The notes: a model not told the origin generated them from the letters alone. A stretch of DNA of 64,000 nt from CABMKH01 sp040797625 (GCA_052067355.1 JBQHQH010000013.1:1-64000); one strand, 5' to 3'; shown: positions 52,773-62,540, counted from the first letter of the stretch. Made by a program: numbers and translations.

Positions 52773-54956
52773 CTAAAATTTTAATTTTGATAGAGCATCA
52801 GCTAAATCCGTATTTAAAGGCTCTTCATCTTTCTTTTTCTGTTCCTTCAAATATTTTGATACTTCTCTTTTGCTCAATTTATTCTTCTCTTTTTCTTTTC
52901 TCTTATTAAATGAAGATAATTTTTCTCTATATCCACATATACATGTAAATACCCTTCCCTCTCCTTGTCCCTTTAATTCTAACTTTTTCTTACAATTAGG
53001 GCATCTGGCATTTGTCTTTTGAGAGATATTAATTCTATGACCACATTCTCTATCTTGACATACATATATCTTTCCTTTTTTAGTATTTACCTCTAACATA
53101 TATTTTCCACAATCAGGGCACTTGGTCCTAGTTAAATTGTCATGTTTAAACTCTTCTTCACTATTTTTAATTTCTTTTACAATAGATTTAGAGTATTTTT
53201 TCATTTCACTAATAAAGGATCTTCTATCTAGTTTTCCCTTTTCAATTAATCCTAATTTCTTTTCCCACTGTGCTGTCAGATCTGGGGACTTTAAATCCTC
53301 TGGTACTAACTCTAAGAGTTGTCTTCCCTTTCCAGTAATTAGTATATCCTTTCCCTTCTTTTCAATTAAAAAAGTATTAAACAATTTCTCTATAATATCT
53401 GCCCTTGTGGCTACAGTTCCTATTCCTCCAGCTTCATCTAATATCTTGACTAACTCCCTATTTTTATTTTCCATATATCTAGTAGGATTTTCCATGGCTA
53501 AAAGCAATGTACCTTCATTAAAGTACGCAGGCGGTTTTGTCTTGCCATTTGTCAAGCTAATAGATTCTATTTTTAATATATCTCCCTTGCTTATCAATGG
53601 TAGAACTTGATCCTTTATATCTTCTTCATCCTCGTCTTCATCATATATATTTAAATATATTTCCTTCCAACCCTGTTTTACAATTCTCTTGCCCTTTGCT
53701 GTAAAACTCTCTTCTCCTATCTTAGCTTCGATACTTGTTTGCTCATATTCAAAAGCTGGATAGAGAACTGCTAAAAATCTCTTTACCACTAAATCATAGA
53801 TTTTTCTCTCATTACTATTTAATTCGGATAATCTCAGCCTTTCTTCAGTAGGAATTATTGCATGATGGTCTGTGACCTTCTTATTATCTACAAAAGATTT
53901 ATTCCCTATTATAGGTTTACTCATTATATATGATGCAAATTTTCTATATGGTTCTATATTTATACTTTTGAGTCTATCTTTTAATGTATCTACCACATCT
54001 TCAGATAAATATTTTGAGTCTGTTCTAGGATAAGTGAGTACTTTATGCCTTTCATAGAGACTTTGCATAATAGATAGGGTTTCCTTTGCAGAAAAATTAA
54101 ATATTCTATTGGCATCTCTTTGAAGCTCTGTCAAATCATATAGTCCTGGAGCATATCTCTTTTTATATGATTTCTTTACTTCGACTACCCTTGCATCTCT
54201 ATTCTTTAATGCTGCAAATATCTTATCCATACTATCCTTATTAAAATTTCTAGTATTATTATTTTTGTCTTTCCATATGAGTTCTAAATCTTTGGCTATA
54301 GCTTTTATTCCATAATAGTCCCTAGGTTTAAAGTTCTTTATCTCTTCTTCTCTCTGTGCAATTATTGCCAATGTAGGAGTCTGAACTCTTCCGCAGGATA
54401 GTTGTGCATTATATTTTATTGTAAGCGCTCTTGTAGCATTGATTCCCACTATCCAATCAGCTTCTGCCCTACCCTGTGCTGATTCATAGAGATTCTCATA
54501 CTTTCTCCCATCTTTTAAGTTTTTAAACCCATCTCTGATGGCATTATCTGTAACAGATGATATCCACAGTCTTTTAATGGTTTTCCTTATATTTACCTTT
54601 TCTATAATCCATCGAGCTACTAATTCTCCTTCACGCCCTGCGTCTGTAGCTATTATAATCTCATCTACATCTTTTCTTTTCATCTGTTTTTGCACAGCAT
54701 AAAATTGTTTCGATGTCTGCTTTATTACCACAAGCTCAGATTTATCTGGTAAGATTGGTAAATCTTCTAAATTCCAGTCCTTATATCGTCTATTGTAGGC
54801 CTCTGGATCTGCCAATGTAACTAGATGTCCCAATGCCCAAGTTACTATATATCTATCTCCTTCTAGATATCCATTTCCCTTCCTATTACATTTTAATACT
54901 CTTGCAATATCCCTTGCTACAGATGGTTTCTCGGCTAATACTAAAGCTTTATTCAT
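52773..54956 (-). CDS. topB: DNA topoisomerase III
   Basis: Type IA topoisomerase of 727 residues. Toprim domain (LVLAEKPSVARDIA ... ATDAGREGELV), the active-site tyrosine in LTYPRTDSKYLS (about residue 310), GRVQTPTLAII, and a C-terminal pair of zinc ribbons (CPDCGKYML...CQDREC; CPNCKKKL...CICG). The tail after the ribbons is rich in Lys/Glu. RBS GAGGAAGG; it lies 20 bases after the ABC-F gene. Confidence 0.95.
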   Translation of the reverse strand: MNKALVLAEKPSVARDIARVLKCNRKGNGYLEGDRYIVTWALGHLVTLADPEAYNRRYKDWNLEDLPILPDKSELVVIKQTSKQFYAVQKQMKRKDVDEIIIATDAGREGELVARWIIEKVNIRKTIKRLWISSVTDNAIRDGFKNLKDGRKYENLYESAQGRAEADWIVGINATRALTIKYNAQLSCGRVQTPTLAIIAQREEEIKNFKPRDYYGIKAIAKDLELIWKDKNNNTRNFNKDSMDKIFAALKNRDARVVEVKKSYKKRYAPGLYDLTELQRDANRIFNFSAKETLSIMQSLYERHKVLTYPRTDSKYLSEDVVDTLKDRLKSINIEPYRKFASYIMSKPIIGNKSFVDNKKVTDHHAIIPTEERLRLSELNSNERKIYDLVVKRFLAVLYPAFEYEQTSIEAKIGEESFTAKGKRIVKQGWKEIYLNIYDEDEDEEDIKDQVLPLISKGDILKIESISLTNGKTKPPAYFNEGTLLLAMENPTRYMENKNRELVKILDEAGGIGTVATRADIIEKLFNTFLIEKKGKDILITGKGRQLLELVPEDLKSPDLTAQWEKKLGLIEKGKLDRRSFISEMKKYSKSIVKEIKNSEEEFKHDNLTRTKCPDCGKYMLEVNTKKGKIYVCQDRECGHRINISQKTNARCPNCKKKLELKGQGEGRVFTCICGYREKLSSFNKRKEKEKNKLSKREVSKYLKEQKKKDEEPLNTDLADALSKLKF

Positions 54957-54976
54957 AAAAACATCCTTCCTCTACC

Positions 54977-56842
54977 TTATTGTCTATTGATCTCTTCTGC
55001 TAGTTCTGACAAGTAGATCCATCTTTCCATTTTTTCATCTAACTCTGTCTCTAATCTATTTTTTTCACCTAATAATTCTTCTAATTTAGTATAATCACTG
55101 GTGAACTTCTCCATCTCTTCCTTTATACTCTCTATTTTAGATTCTAAATCCTCTATTATCCCGTCTATCATTTCCCACTCTCTTTGTTCATTATATGAAA
55201 ACTTCAAAGACTTTTTTGTTTCCCTTTGTATTTCTTTTTTAATAGGTTTTTCTACTTTCTCTTCTTTTTCTTGTACTTCCTTAAAATAGGCATAGTTTCC
55301 AGTGTATTGAACGACTTTACCATTTCCCTCAAATACAAACACCTTTTCAGCTATTTTATCTAGTAGGTATCTATCATGGGAAATAACAATTACTGCACCT
55401 GAAAATTCATCTATATACTCTTCCAGTATAGTTAAAGTCTGTATATCTAGATCATTTGTCGGCTCATCTAATAATAACACATTTGGAGATTCTATCAATA
55501 CTCTTAATAGATTAAGTCTTCTCTTTTCCCCTCCTGATAATTTACCTATAGGTGTCCATTGCAAATCCTTTGAAAATAAAAATCTCTCCATCATCTGTGA
55601 TGCAGATATCTTAGTTCCATCTATTGTAGTTACAAATTCTCCACCTTCTCTAATATAGTCTATAGCCCTTTGGTCATCATCTAAATTAAGTATCTCTTGG
55701 GAAAATACACCTAGTTTAACTGTTTCTCCAATCTCAACACTACCAGTATCAGGATCTATCTCTTGTGAAATTATCTTTAATAGTGTTGACTTACCTAATC
55801 CATTAGCTCCCAATATACCTATTCTATCATCTCTAAGTACCGTATAGGTAAAATTATCTATCAACTTGACTCCATTATAAGATTTAGATATATTTTCTAC
55901 TTCAATTACTTTTTTTCCTAGTCTGGAAGCTCCCACAGATATTTCCAATTCCTCTGTATTTCCATTAAAAGTACTATTTTCTAAATCATTAAATCTTTGA
56001 ATTCGTGCTTTTTGTTTAGTAGATCTAGCTTTTGCTCCTTGTTTCATCCAAGCTAACTCTATTCTATATAGGGATTTTCTCTTCCTCTCTGAAGCTATCT
56101 CTCGCTCTTCTCTCTCCATCTTTTTTTCTAAAAAGTAACTATAATTTCCTCTATAGATATGTAGATTTCCTCTATCTAATTCGATTATCTGATTGGTCAC
56201 TCTATCTAAAAAATATCTATCGTGAGTTACCATTAAAAGTGCACCTTTTCTCCTAGACAGATAATCCTCAAGCCAATCTATGGTCTGATTGTCTAGATGA
56301 TTAGTAGGTTCGTCTAATATCAATAGATCTGAAGTATTAATAAGAGCAGATGCCAATGCCACTCTCTTCTTCTGTCCTCCTGAAAGATTTCCTATCTTTG
56401 CATCAAATTCATGGATACCTAGTTGGGTAAGGACTGTCTTGGCTTCACTTTCTAAATCCCATCCATTTATAGTATCCATCTGTTGTGATAATTTTATTAT
56501 TTCCTCTTTAGGAGTGTTTGGATTATAAATAGCCTCCCTATAACTTCGCAATATTGTCATATTCTCTGAATTTCCCCTAAACACCTGTTGTATAATCTTT
56601 GCATTAGGATCAAAGTCTATGCTCTGTGGCAGATATTCTATATTTATATTTCCAGTCTTGATTATTCTACCTGAATCTGGCTTTTCTATATCTGCTAGTA
56701 GTTTCAGTAAAGTAGTCTTTCCAGTTCCATTTACTCCTATTACTCCTATTTTATCTCCTTCATTTATACCAAATGAAATCTTATTTAATAATAACCTATC
56801 TGTATATGATTTTGAAACATCTTCTACATTTAAAAGTATCAT
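54977..56842 (-). CDS. ABC-F ATPase (Uup-like)
   Basis: Soluble protein with two ABC domains and no membrane part, of the ribosome-associated ABC-F group. First Walker A GVNGTGKTT with signature LSGGQKKRVALA; second GANGLGKST with LSGGEKRRLNLL. Between them the basic linker (EREIASERKRKSLYRIELAW). The C-terminal 80 residues form a coiled coil (SKIESIKEEMEKFTSDYTKL), as in Uup. About 621 residues. The start is ATG 56840-56842 (MILLNVEDVSKS) after GAGAGGAAG. Confidence 0.9.
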   Translation of the reverse strand: MILLNVEDVSKSYTDRLLLNKISFGINEGDKIGVIGVNGTGKTTLLKLLADIEKPDSGRIIKTGNINIEYLPQSIDFDPNAKIIQQVFRGNSENMTILRSYREAIYNPNTPKEEIIKLSQQMDTINGWDLESEAKTVLTQLGIHEFDAKIGNLSGGQKKRVALASALINTSDLLILDEPTNHLDNQTIDWLEDYLSRRKGALLMVTHDRYFLDRVTNQIIELDRGNLHIYRGNYSYFLEKKMEREEREIASERKRKSLYRIELAWMKQGAKARSTKQKARIQRFNDLENSTFNGNTEELEISVGASRLGKKVIEVENISKSYNGVKLIDNFTYTVLRDDRIGILGANGLGKSTLLKIISQEIDPDTGSVEIGETVKLGVFSQEILNLDDDQRAIDYIREGGEFVTTIDGTKISASQMMERFLFSKDLQWTPIGKLSGGEKRRLNLLRVLIESPNVLLLDEPTNDLDIQTLTILEEYIDEFSGAVIVISHDRYLLDKIAEKVFVFEGNGKVVQYTGNYAYFKEVQEKEEKVEKPIKKEIQRETKKSLKFSYNEQREWEMIDGIIEDLESKIESIKEEMEKFTSDYTKLEELLGEKNRLETELDEKMERWIYLSELAEEINRQ

Positions 56843-56866
56843 ATCTCTTCCTCTCAATCTAGTCAT

Positions 56867-57263
56867 TTATTATATAGACTTTATTATATCATATTTAGAT
56901 GAAAACATAGGAGAACTTAATTATACAAAATATTAAAGTTGATTTTGCATTTTCTATTAAAAGCACTCAATATAATCTAACTTATACTGAAATCATAAAT
57001 TCTTTATATCTTTTTTCATATTATATTATAAAGGCAAATTATTTAATAAACTATCATAGAGTAAAGTATAGCATATAATTTATCCTCTTGTTTACAATTC
57101 CAACACAATCACTCCTATAAGTATAAATTCCTTGATCTTAGTTCTTACATAACAAAATAATGTTGGAGATGCTATAGCTTAGATCCTATCTTATATAGGT
57201 TTTCTCTACATTAAATCTATTGAGAAAGTTATTATAGTTAAAAATATAGAAAGGAGATTTAAT
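56867..57263. other. 397-base divergent promoter region
   Basis: Lies between the ABC-F gene (minus) and the collagen/YVTN gene (plus). AT-rich. A GCATATAATTTA stretch near 57069-57080 could be a late-sporulation (sigma-K-like) -10 but no clear -35 was found. Nothing else recognised. Confidence 0.4.
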
Positions 57264-58337
57264 ATGTCAGATATGCATTCTTATTATTGGGACGGATCGA
57301 AATACGACCCATATAAAGAAAATAATGATGATTACAAAGATGACTCTTACAAAAAAGAAGATATTCACAATAATTGTAGGCTAGTTATAAAATGTCAAAC
57401 TGGACCAACAGGGCCTACTGGACCTACTGGACCACCATCTATAATATCAACTATTTATGTAGCTAATACTATCGATAATACAATATCAGTAATACATGGA
57501 GATACAAATACGATAAATTCAACTATATCCGTTGGAAATAGACCTCTTCTCATTGAAGCAAACCCAAATACTAATTTAATTTATGTAACTAATGAAATCA
57601 GCAATACAATATCAGTAATAGATAATAGTAAAAATTTAGTTGTAGCAACAATATCTGTTGGAAGTGGTCCTAAGGGAATTATTGTAAATCCAAATACCAA
57701 TTTAATCTACTCAGTTAATACTAATGATAATATAGTATTTGTCATAGATGGTAACACAAATACTATTATTGCTACCATACCCGTAGGAGCTAGTCCTGTT
57801 GGTGCCAGCATAAATTCAAATACTAACCTAATTTATATTAGCAATCAGTTTGATAGTACAGTATCTGTAATAAATGGAATAACTAATTCAGTAACAACTA
57901 CAATATCTGTTGGAAATAATCCGAGAATTCCAAGTGTAAATCCAAATACAAATCTAATATATGTTCCTAACACAGCTGACAATACAGTATCCGTTATAGA
58001 TGGAGCAACTAATTTAACAATAGCTACAATACCAGTGGGAAACGAACCTGAAGCAGTAGTCGTAAATCCAAATACTAACTTGATTTATGTTCCCAATCCT
58101 CAGGACAATACAGTATCAGTAATAAATGGCAATACAAATACGGTAATCACAACAATATCTGTTGGCAATAACCCTGTTATTGCTGATGTAGATTCAAATA
58201 AAAATCTAATCTATGTTACAAATTTTCTTGATAATACTGTCTCTATAATAGATGGAATTACTAACACTGTTGTTGATACTATTACTGTTGGAAACCAACC
58301 TATTGGAATAGGAATATTGACTTCACAATTAAAATGA
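57264..58337 (+). CDS. Collagen-like triplet plus seven-bladed YVTN beta-propeller protein
   Basis: 357 residues, no signal peptide. A Tyr/Asp/Lys-rich head (1-40), a short collagen-like run (GPTGPTGPTGPP, about 48-59), then seven repeats of about 42 residues (65-355), each with the pattern NPNTNLIYV, NTVSVIDG.TN and TISVGN.P. Seven repeats make one complete propeller. Such collagen stubs occur in spore-surface proteins (BclA type); a spore-coat or exosporium role is only an inference. RBS AAAGGAGA. Codon use (many AAT/ACT) follows the repeat composition. Followed by a good terminator. Confidence 0.88.
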   Translation: MSDMHSYYWDGSKYDPYKENNDDYKDDSYKKEDIHNNCRLVIKCQTGPTGPTGPTGPPSIISTIYVANTIDNTISVIHGDTNTINSTISVGNRPLLIEANPNTNLIYVTNEISNTISVIDNSKNLVVATISVGSGPKGIIVNPNTNLIYSVNTNDNIVFVIDGNTNTIIATIPVGASPVGASINSNTNLIYISNQFDSTVSVINGITNSVTTTISVGNNPRIPSVNPNTNLIYVPNTADNTVSVIDGATNLTIATIPVGNEPEAVVVNPNTNLIYVPNPQDNTVSVINGNTNTVITTISVGNNPVIADVDSNKNLIYVTNFLDNTVSIIDGITNTVVDTITVGNQPIGIGILTSQLK

Positions 58338-58355
58338 TTGTCTATATATCAAAAT

Positions 58356-58400
58356 GAAAATACAGAATTCATCTCTTTCATAAGCCAATTCTGTATTTTC
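58356..58400 (+). terminator. Terminator after the collagen/YVTN gene
   Basis: Perfect 14-base arms GAAAATACAGAATT/AATTCTGTATTTTC around a 17-base loop; the TTTTC end gives a modest T-run. Confidence 0.8.
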
Positions 58401-58417
58401 ATATCTCCCATATATCT

Positions 58418-58570
58418 TTACAATACTAAACTCCAATAAAGAGGTAATATGCCTATAATATTGCAAAACACTTGAACAAATGCTAAGCTCGTAATTCCTA
58501 CATATGTTAATGGAACTTTTTTCAAAAGAGATAGTAAGGAAAATAGTATACTCCCCTTAAGATATACAGA
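58418..58570 (-). pseudogene. Membrane-protein C-terminal remnant
   Basis: Fifty open codons on the minus strand, TAA at 58418-58420, bounded upstream by TAA. It encodes two hydrophobic helices (VPLTYVGITSLAFVQVF; NIIGILPLYWSL). No start or RBS. It is the tail of a lost polytopic protein I cannot name. Confidence 0.4.
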
Positions 58571-58680
58571 TTAAATAATAACTCTTATATCAAAAGGGGA
58601 ATATTTTTATCTCAAAAATAAATATATCCTACTATTGTGATTAAAATTTATAATTCTGATGTGACACTTTATATTTTTTA

Positions 58681-59346
58681 TCAATAATCAAGATAAGCTT
58701 TAACTCCATCTGCTATAGCATTTGCTATCTTATTTTGATATTTATCAGTTAATAGTAAATTTTTCTCCTCTTCATTAGTTAAAAAACCACATTCTATTAT
58801 TATAGCAGGTACTTTAGTCTGATTAAGTACTATTAAATCTTCTCTCTCTACTATTCCCTTATTATCTGCTCCAGTATTTACTAATACTTCATCCAATACT
58901 ATTTGAGCCAAAGATTCATTGCCTAGCTTTCTATTATTACCTCTTTTATTAGGATAATATAAAACTTGAATACCATTTATAGTAGTATTATTTTCAATAG
59001 CATTACAATGAATACTAATAAATGCTCTGGCTCTTTTCCTATTTGCCAAATCTGCTCTTTCTATATTCTCTATATAATCATCTGTATCTCTAGTTAAAAT
59101 CACTTTATAATTCATTGCTTTCAATTTCTTGCTTAACTTCTTAGCTATATCTAAATTTATATCTTTTTCATAAATATTATTAATACCTATTGTCCCAGGA
59201 TCATTTCCACCATGACCCGGGTCTATTACGATAATATCCCTTCCACCAAAAAATCTCCCTATTAAAGAAGAACCTTGAAATATCTTTAAACCAATGAATA
59301 TTAGAATAATTAATAAAAATATAGCTCGCATTCTTCGAAACCTCAT
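58681..59346 (-). CDS. N-acetylmuramoyl-L-alanine amidase (Amidase_3)
   Basis: Zinc enzyme that cuts the bond between MurNAc and the stem peptide. About 221 residues: N-terminal membrane anchor (residues 6-22), then the catalytic domain with zinc ligands in VIDPGHGGNDPGT, YEKDINLDIAKKL and ISIHCNA, and the catalytic glutamate in IIECGFLTNEEE. The start is ATG 59344-59346 (MRFRRMR), after GGGGG; the ORF runs 14 codons further without an RBS. It resembles CwlD, a germination-type amidase, in length. Confidence 0.9.
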   Translation of the reverse strand: MRFRRMRAIFLLIILIFIGLKIFQGSSLIGRFFGGRDIIVIDPGHGGNDPGTIGINNIYEKDINLDIAKKLSKKLKAMNYKVILTRDTDDYIENIERADLANRKRARAFISIHCNAIENNTTINGIQVLYYPNKRGNNRKLGNESLAQIVLDEVLVNTGADNKGIVEREDLIVLNQTKVPAIIIECGFLTNEEEKNLLLTDKYQNKIANAIADGVKAYLDY

Positions 59347-59484
59347 ATGTTTTCCCCCATTATAATGTTTAGTTTTTATGCATTCCATTTAATTCCATAT
59401 TGCATCACCTAATATAAAATCTCATATTAATCTATAGCTTTAATTTATCATTTTATAGTCCTAATGTGACATTTAGGTGACATT

Positions 59485-59607
59485 TTATATTATTCTATAA
59501 AATTTAACCCTAGATTCAACTCCATTATCCCAATCTTCACCTCTATAATAAATAATCACATCTCCCTCATTATATAATAAAAAAGGTCTTAGAGTAATAA
59601 ATACTAT
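59485..59607 (-). pseudogene. Beta-rich remnant ORF
   Basis: Forty open codons on the minus strand, bounded by TAG upstream and TAA (59485-59487). It encodes a beta-strand-rich tail (LLYNEGDVIIYYRGEDW, then VKFYRII). No start or RBS. It could be the end of a lost secreted protein. Confidence 0.35.
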
Positions 59608-59667
59608 CTAAAAACCTTTAAAATATCAAATTCACCCATTGTATTCTCTGCTTTTTATAAATACAAA

Positions 59668-59713
59668 AAACCCTCAAACCTAAGAAATAATCTTAGGAAT
59701 GAGAGTTTTTTTC
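59668..59713 (-). terminator. Terminator after the M56-peptidase gene
   Basis: Hairpin AACTCTCATTCCTAAGA/TCTTAGGTTTGAGGGTT followed by six T residues on the minus strand. A T-run on the other side allows bidirectional use. Confidence 0.85.
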
Positions 59714-59759
59714 GCATTGCCATCCTAATTTATCTACATATATAAAAATTCTTATCCCA

Positions 59760-62108
59760 TTAATCATTTAAATTTTCTTTTTCATTTAAAAATATATCTA
59801 TCCCCTTTTCTGTTTCCAGATGTCCATAAAATCCAAATATTCCTCCTTCACGTTCATAATCAATGATGATATTATCTACTAATACTTCTTCTTTCCCATT
59901 AACTAACTTTATTAGGCTATGATATCCATTACCTTTATATCTACTGAATAAGACCTCATCTTTAGATATGCTTATAGGCATGAAGTCAAAATAATCTCCT
60001 TCTGTTATCTTCTTTGTCTTTGAAGTTTTTAAATCATATTCGTAGATATTATGTGTTTGATTTTCCCAATGATCATATGCCTCATTAAAATCAACTTTCC
60101 AAATATCCTCTAAATTTTTAGTTGCTGAATATAATAACCTCTCACCATCTAATGTAAAGCTCGGGGTCATAGCAACTAAATCCTCATCCATAAATTTTAT
60201 GGTTCTATATGTCTTATCTCTATTTATATCTAATAAAACAACTTCTTTATTTAAAATCATCTCCCTATAACCCCCCTCTATTAGACTAATTAGATTATTA
60301 GCTTTTGGATTTATAGACAAATTATCTTTATAGGGCAATGTGGTTATATCTGTAAACTCTATATGTTCTCTTTTTTCAACATCATATATTCCTATACCTA
60401 TTCCATCTGTACTCAATGAACCTGAAGCAGGTTTTTCCATAATATAAATATACTTTCCATCATCTGTTATGTCCCATATAATGGGATTGTATCCTATCAT
60501 CTCGTCAGTAGATTTTCGATCTTCTATTATTATATCTGTTGAAAACGTCTTGTTTTTTGAATCATATTTATTTAGATCTATCTCAACAATTCCATCTGTA
60601 TAGACAATATTTTCTTCTTCTGGATTCCATTTACTCATCTTTTTACCATAAAGAATATCATCCCTAGCTGCTCTAAAATTAGCATAATAGTACTCATCTA
60701 GATGTTCTTTCTTATCTTTAGTTGACATATTAAGCATTATAAAGCCTGGTTCTTCAGTGGCATACACCATGATCTTGTCATCTATCCAATCATAAGAAGT
60801 ATAATATGAATTCATTTTATCTGCTATCTTTTCATATTTTTTATCCTTAATCCCATATACATAAAGACTATCTTTATTAAGATAAGCTATATAACTCCCA
60901 GATTTTGAAATAACAGGATAGCTAAACTCTCTTCCTTCTTGAATTTTAGTCTCTTTTCCACTATTTAAACAAGAAAAATATAGTCCATCTTCTTTTAGGT
61001 ACACTATAAAAGAGTCATTCCCTTTCATAACATTACTAGGCATAATATTACAAGCTATAGTAAATCCAGATGCTAGTATTAAAACTACTACAACTAAAGA
61101 AAAAATGTATTTTGTCTTAGAATTCTCTTTAAAAAACAACATGTTTTCAAGTCTCAACTTTAATCCTTTTCCATTGGTACTCATAGATGTTGTCAAAGTA
61201 TTCTTCCTTATAATAGAACTATCTATTAGTTTTAAAATAATTTGACCATAGTACTTCCTGTCTTCAATTTTCATTTTAGCTACTACTTTTTCATCTATAG
61301 AATATTCACAGTATAGATCCATTTTATTTAACAATATATAAACCATCGGATTAAACCAGTGAATCATATTTATGATAAAGCTAAATGCCTTTATTATAAT
61401 ATCTTTTCTTTTATGATGATTTAATTCATGTAGAAATATCATTCTCAATGTTTTCTTATCTTCATCTATATTTGAAATTAGTACGATGGGACAAAATATG
61501 CCTATTAGCATTGGAGAATCAATGTGATTCCAAGATCTTAAGGATATTTTACTATCTATATTTAATTCCTCTTTACATAGATTGAATATCTCTAAAGTCT
61601 CCTTATCTTCCACTTCTAAACTATTTGTCAAAATATCAGATCTGAATCTTATATATGGTATGATCTTTAATAAAAACAAGATAATCATACCGCTTATCCA
61701 AATATAGAGAATAGCATCTCCATAAGAAGTTATATTAAAATTTCTCTTATTGAGATTATAATTTTCCATATGTGCTTTAGTGGACCATTGATCTTTTATT
61801 GTATCTTCATATTTTTGTTCCTCTACATTTGGAACTTCATGTCTATCTTTTATCTCTCCATTTCTAATTGCATTGTCCAAACCCGTAAACTCTTGAATTT
61901 CTAATGGAGAAATATTGTGCATAGATTTTATAGGAAACCTAATAAAGTTCCCTACTGGTACAATATAGAAGATTAAAATCATAATGGACATCCTATAATG
62001 CCAAGATGAGCTGAAATTCTTTTTTGTTAAGGGATTTATCAATAGAAATATGAGGAACATAATACTTCCAGTAATAGACATGGTGAATATAATCTTTAGA
62101 GTTTCCAT
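59760..62108 (-). CDS. BlaR1-like M56 peptidase with a C-terminal beta-propeller
   Basis: 782 residues. N-terminal part with four membrane helices (about 7-25, 40-60, 128-147 and 325-345) around an M56 zinc-protease domain: HELNHHKRKDI carries the HExxH site. Classical BlaR1/MecR1 end in a penicillin-binding domain outside the cell; here the outside part (about 350-782) is a TolB/WD40-like propeller (SYPVISKSGSYIAYLN, NPIIWDITDDGKYIYIM, TPSFTLDGERLLYS). It is 1 base downstream of a BlaI-type repressor gene, so it should sense a signal and trigger loss of the repressor. RBS TTAGGAGG. Confidence 0.88.
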   Translation of the reverse strand: METLKIIFTMSITGSIMFLIFLLINPLTKKNFSSSWHYRMSIMILIFYIVPVGNFIRFPIKSMHNISPLEIQEFTGLDNAIRNGEIKDRHEVPNVEEQKYEDTIKDQWSTKAHMENYNLNKRNFNITSYGDAILYIWISGMIILFLLKIIPYIRFRSDILTNSLEVEDKETLEIFNLCKEELNIDSKISLRSWNHIDSPMLIGIFCPIVLISNIDEDKKTLRMIFLHELNHHKRKDIIIKAFSFIINMIHWFNPMVYILLNKMDLYCEYSIDEKVVAKMKIEDRKYYGQIILKLIDSSIIRKNTLTTSMSTNGKGLKLRLENMLFFKENSKTKYIFSLVVVVLILASGFTIACNIMPSNVMKGNDSFIVYLKEDGLYFSCLNSGKETKIQEGREFSYPVISKSGSYIAYLNKDSLYVYGIKDKKYEKIADKMNSYYTSYDWIDDKIMVYATEEPGFIMLNMSTKDKKEHLDEYYYANFRAARDDILYGKKMSKWNPEEENIVYTDGIVEIDLNKYDSKNKTFSTDIIIEDRKSTDEMIGYNPIIWDITDDGKYIYIMEKPASGSLSTDGIGIGIYDVEKREHIEFTDITTLPYKDNLSINPKANNLISLIEGGYREMILNKEVVLLDINRDKTYRTIKFMDEDLVAMTPSFTLDGERLLYSATKNLEDIWKVDFNEAYDHWENQTHNIYEYDLKTSKTKKITEGDYFDFMPISISKDEVLFSRYKGNGYHSLIKLVNGKEEVLVDNIIIDYEREGGIFGFYGHLETEKGIDIFLNEKENLND

Positions 62109-62109
62109 A

Positions 62110-62478
62110 TTATATCCTCCTAATCCAGTCTTTTAATTCTTTTAAATCCTTTTTATCTATTTTCCTATTATCATATAATGAGGCTACTAAGGACTTCACA
62201 CTACCTCCATACATATCTTCTAAGAGCCCATCTGCTTGATGAGATTTATATTCATCTCTACTTATAATAGGAGAATAATAGTTCATCCTACCTTCTTTCC
62301 TCACCTTTAGAACATTTTTTTCCTCTAACCTTTTAGCTAAAGTAAGTATAGTAGTAGGTTTCCAATGATTGTTCTCTCCCAACTTTTCAATTATATCTGC
62401 TGTGGTAACTTCCCCTTCTTCACTCCAGATGGTTTCCATTATCTCATATTCTGCATCGGAAATTTTGACTATTTTCAA
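62110..62478 (-). CDS. blaI: BlaI/MecI/CopY-family repressor
   Basis: 122-residue winged-helix repressor. Motifs: ISDAEYEIMETIWSEE, then the recognition helix in NHWKPTTILTLAKRL, and a C-terminal dimerisation helix set. The start is TTG 62476-62478, 9 bases after GGAG. Two TACA/TGTA palindromes lie just upstream (62500-62540), matching the type of operator used by the family. It is co-transcribed with the M56 peptidase. Confidence 0.93.
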   Translation of the reverse strand: MKIVKISDAEYEIMETIWSEEGEVTTADIIEKLGENNHWKPTTILTLAKRLEEKNVLKVRKEGRMNYYSPIISRDEYKSHQADGLLEDMYGGSVKSLVASLYDNRKIDKKDLKELKDWIRRI

Positions 62479-62499
62479 GTTAGATCACTCCTTCATCTT

Positions 62500-62540
62500 C
62501 TACATTATGTAGTATTAATTCGGTTTTACACTATGTAGAA
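62500..62540. promoter_or_regulatory. Probable BlaI operator pair
   Basis: CTACATTATGTAG (62500-62512) and TTACACTATGTAGAA (62526-62540) each follow the TACA-N-TGTA dyad of BlaI/MecI operators. They lie 22 to 62 bases before the repressor start, suited to autoregulation. Confidence 0.8.

Larger units (their letters stand above)
58338..58680. other. 343-base intergenic region
   Basis: Holds the terminator of the collagen/YVTN gene (58356-58400) and a membrane-protein remnant (58418-58570). A CCCCTT/AAGGGG pair at 58553-58601 frames 37 bases and is followed by AATATTTTT. Nothing else is recognised. Confidence 0.5.
59389..59759. other. 371-base intergenic region
   Basis: Contains a remnant ORF (59485-59607) and the terminator of the M56-peptidase gene (59668-59713); otherwise AT-rich and featureless. 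Confidence 0.5.

Noticed and set aside
53122..53610. 162-codon plus-strand ORF inside topB
   Set aside because: Antisense shadow of a conserved gene; composition is the Ser/Leu/Phe bias typical of such shadows.
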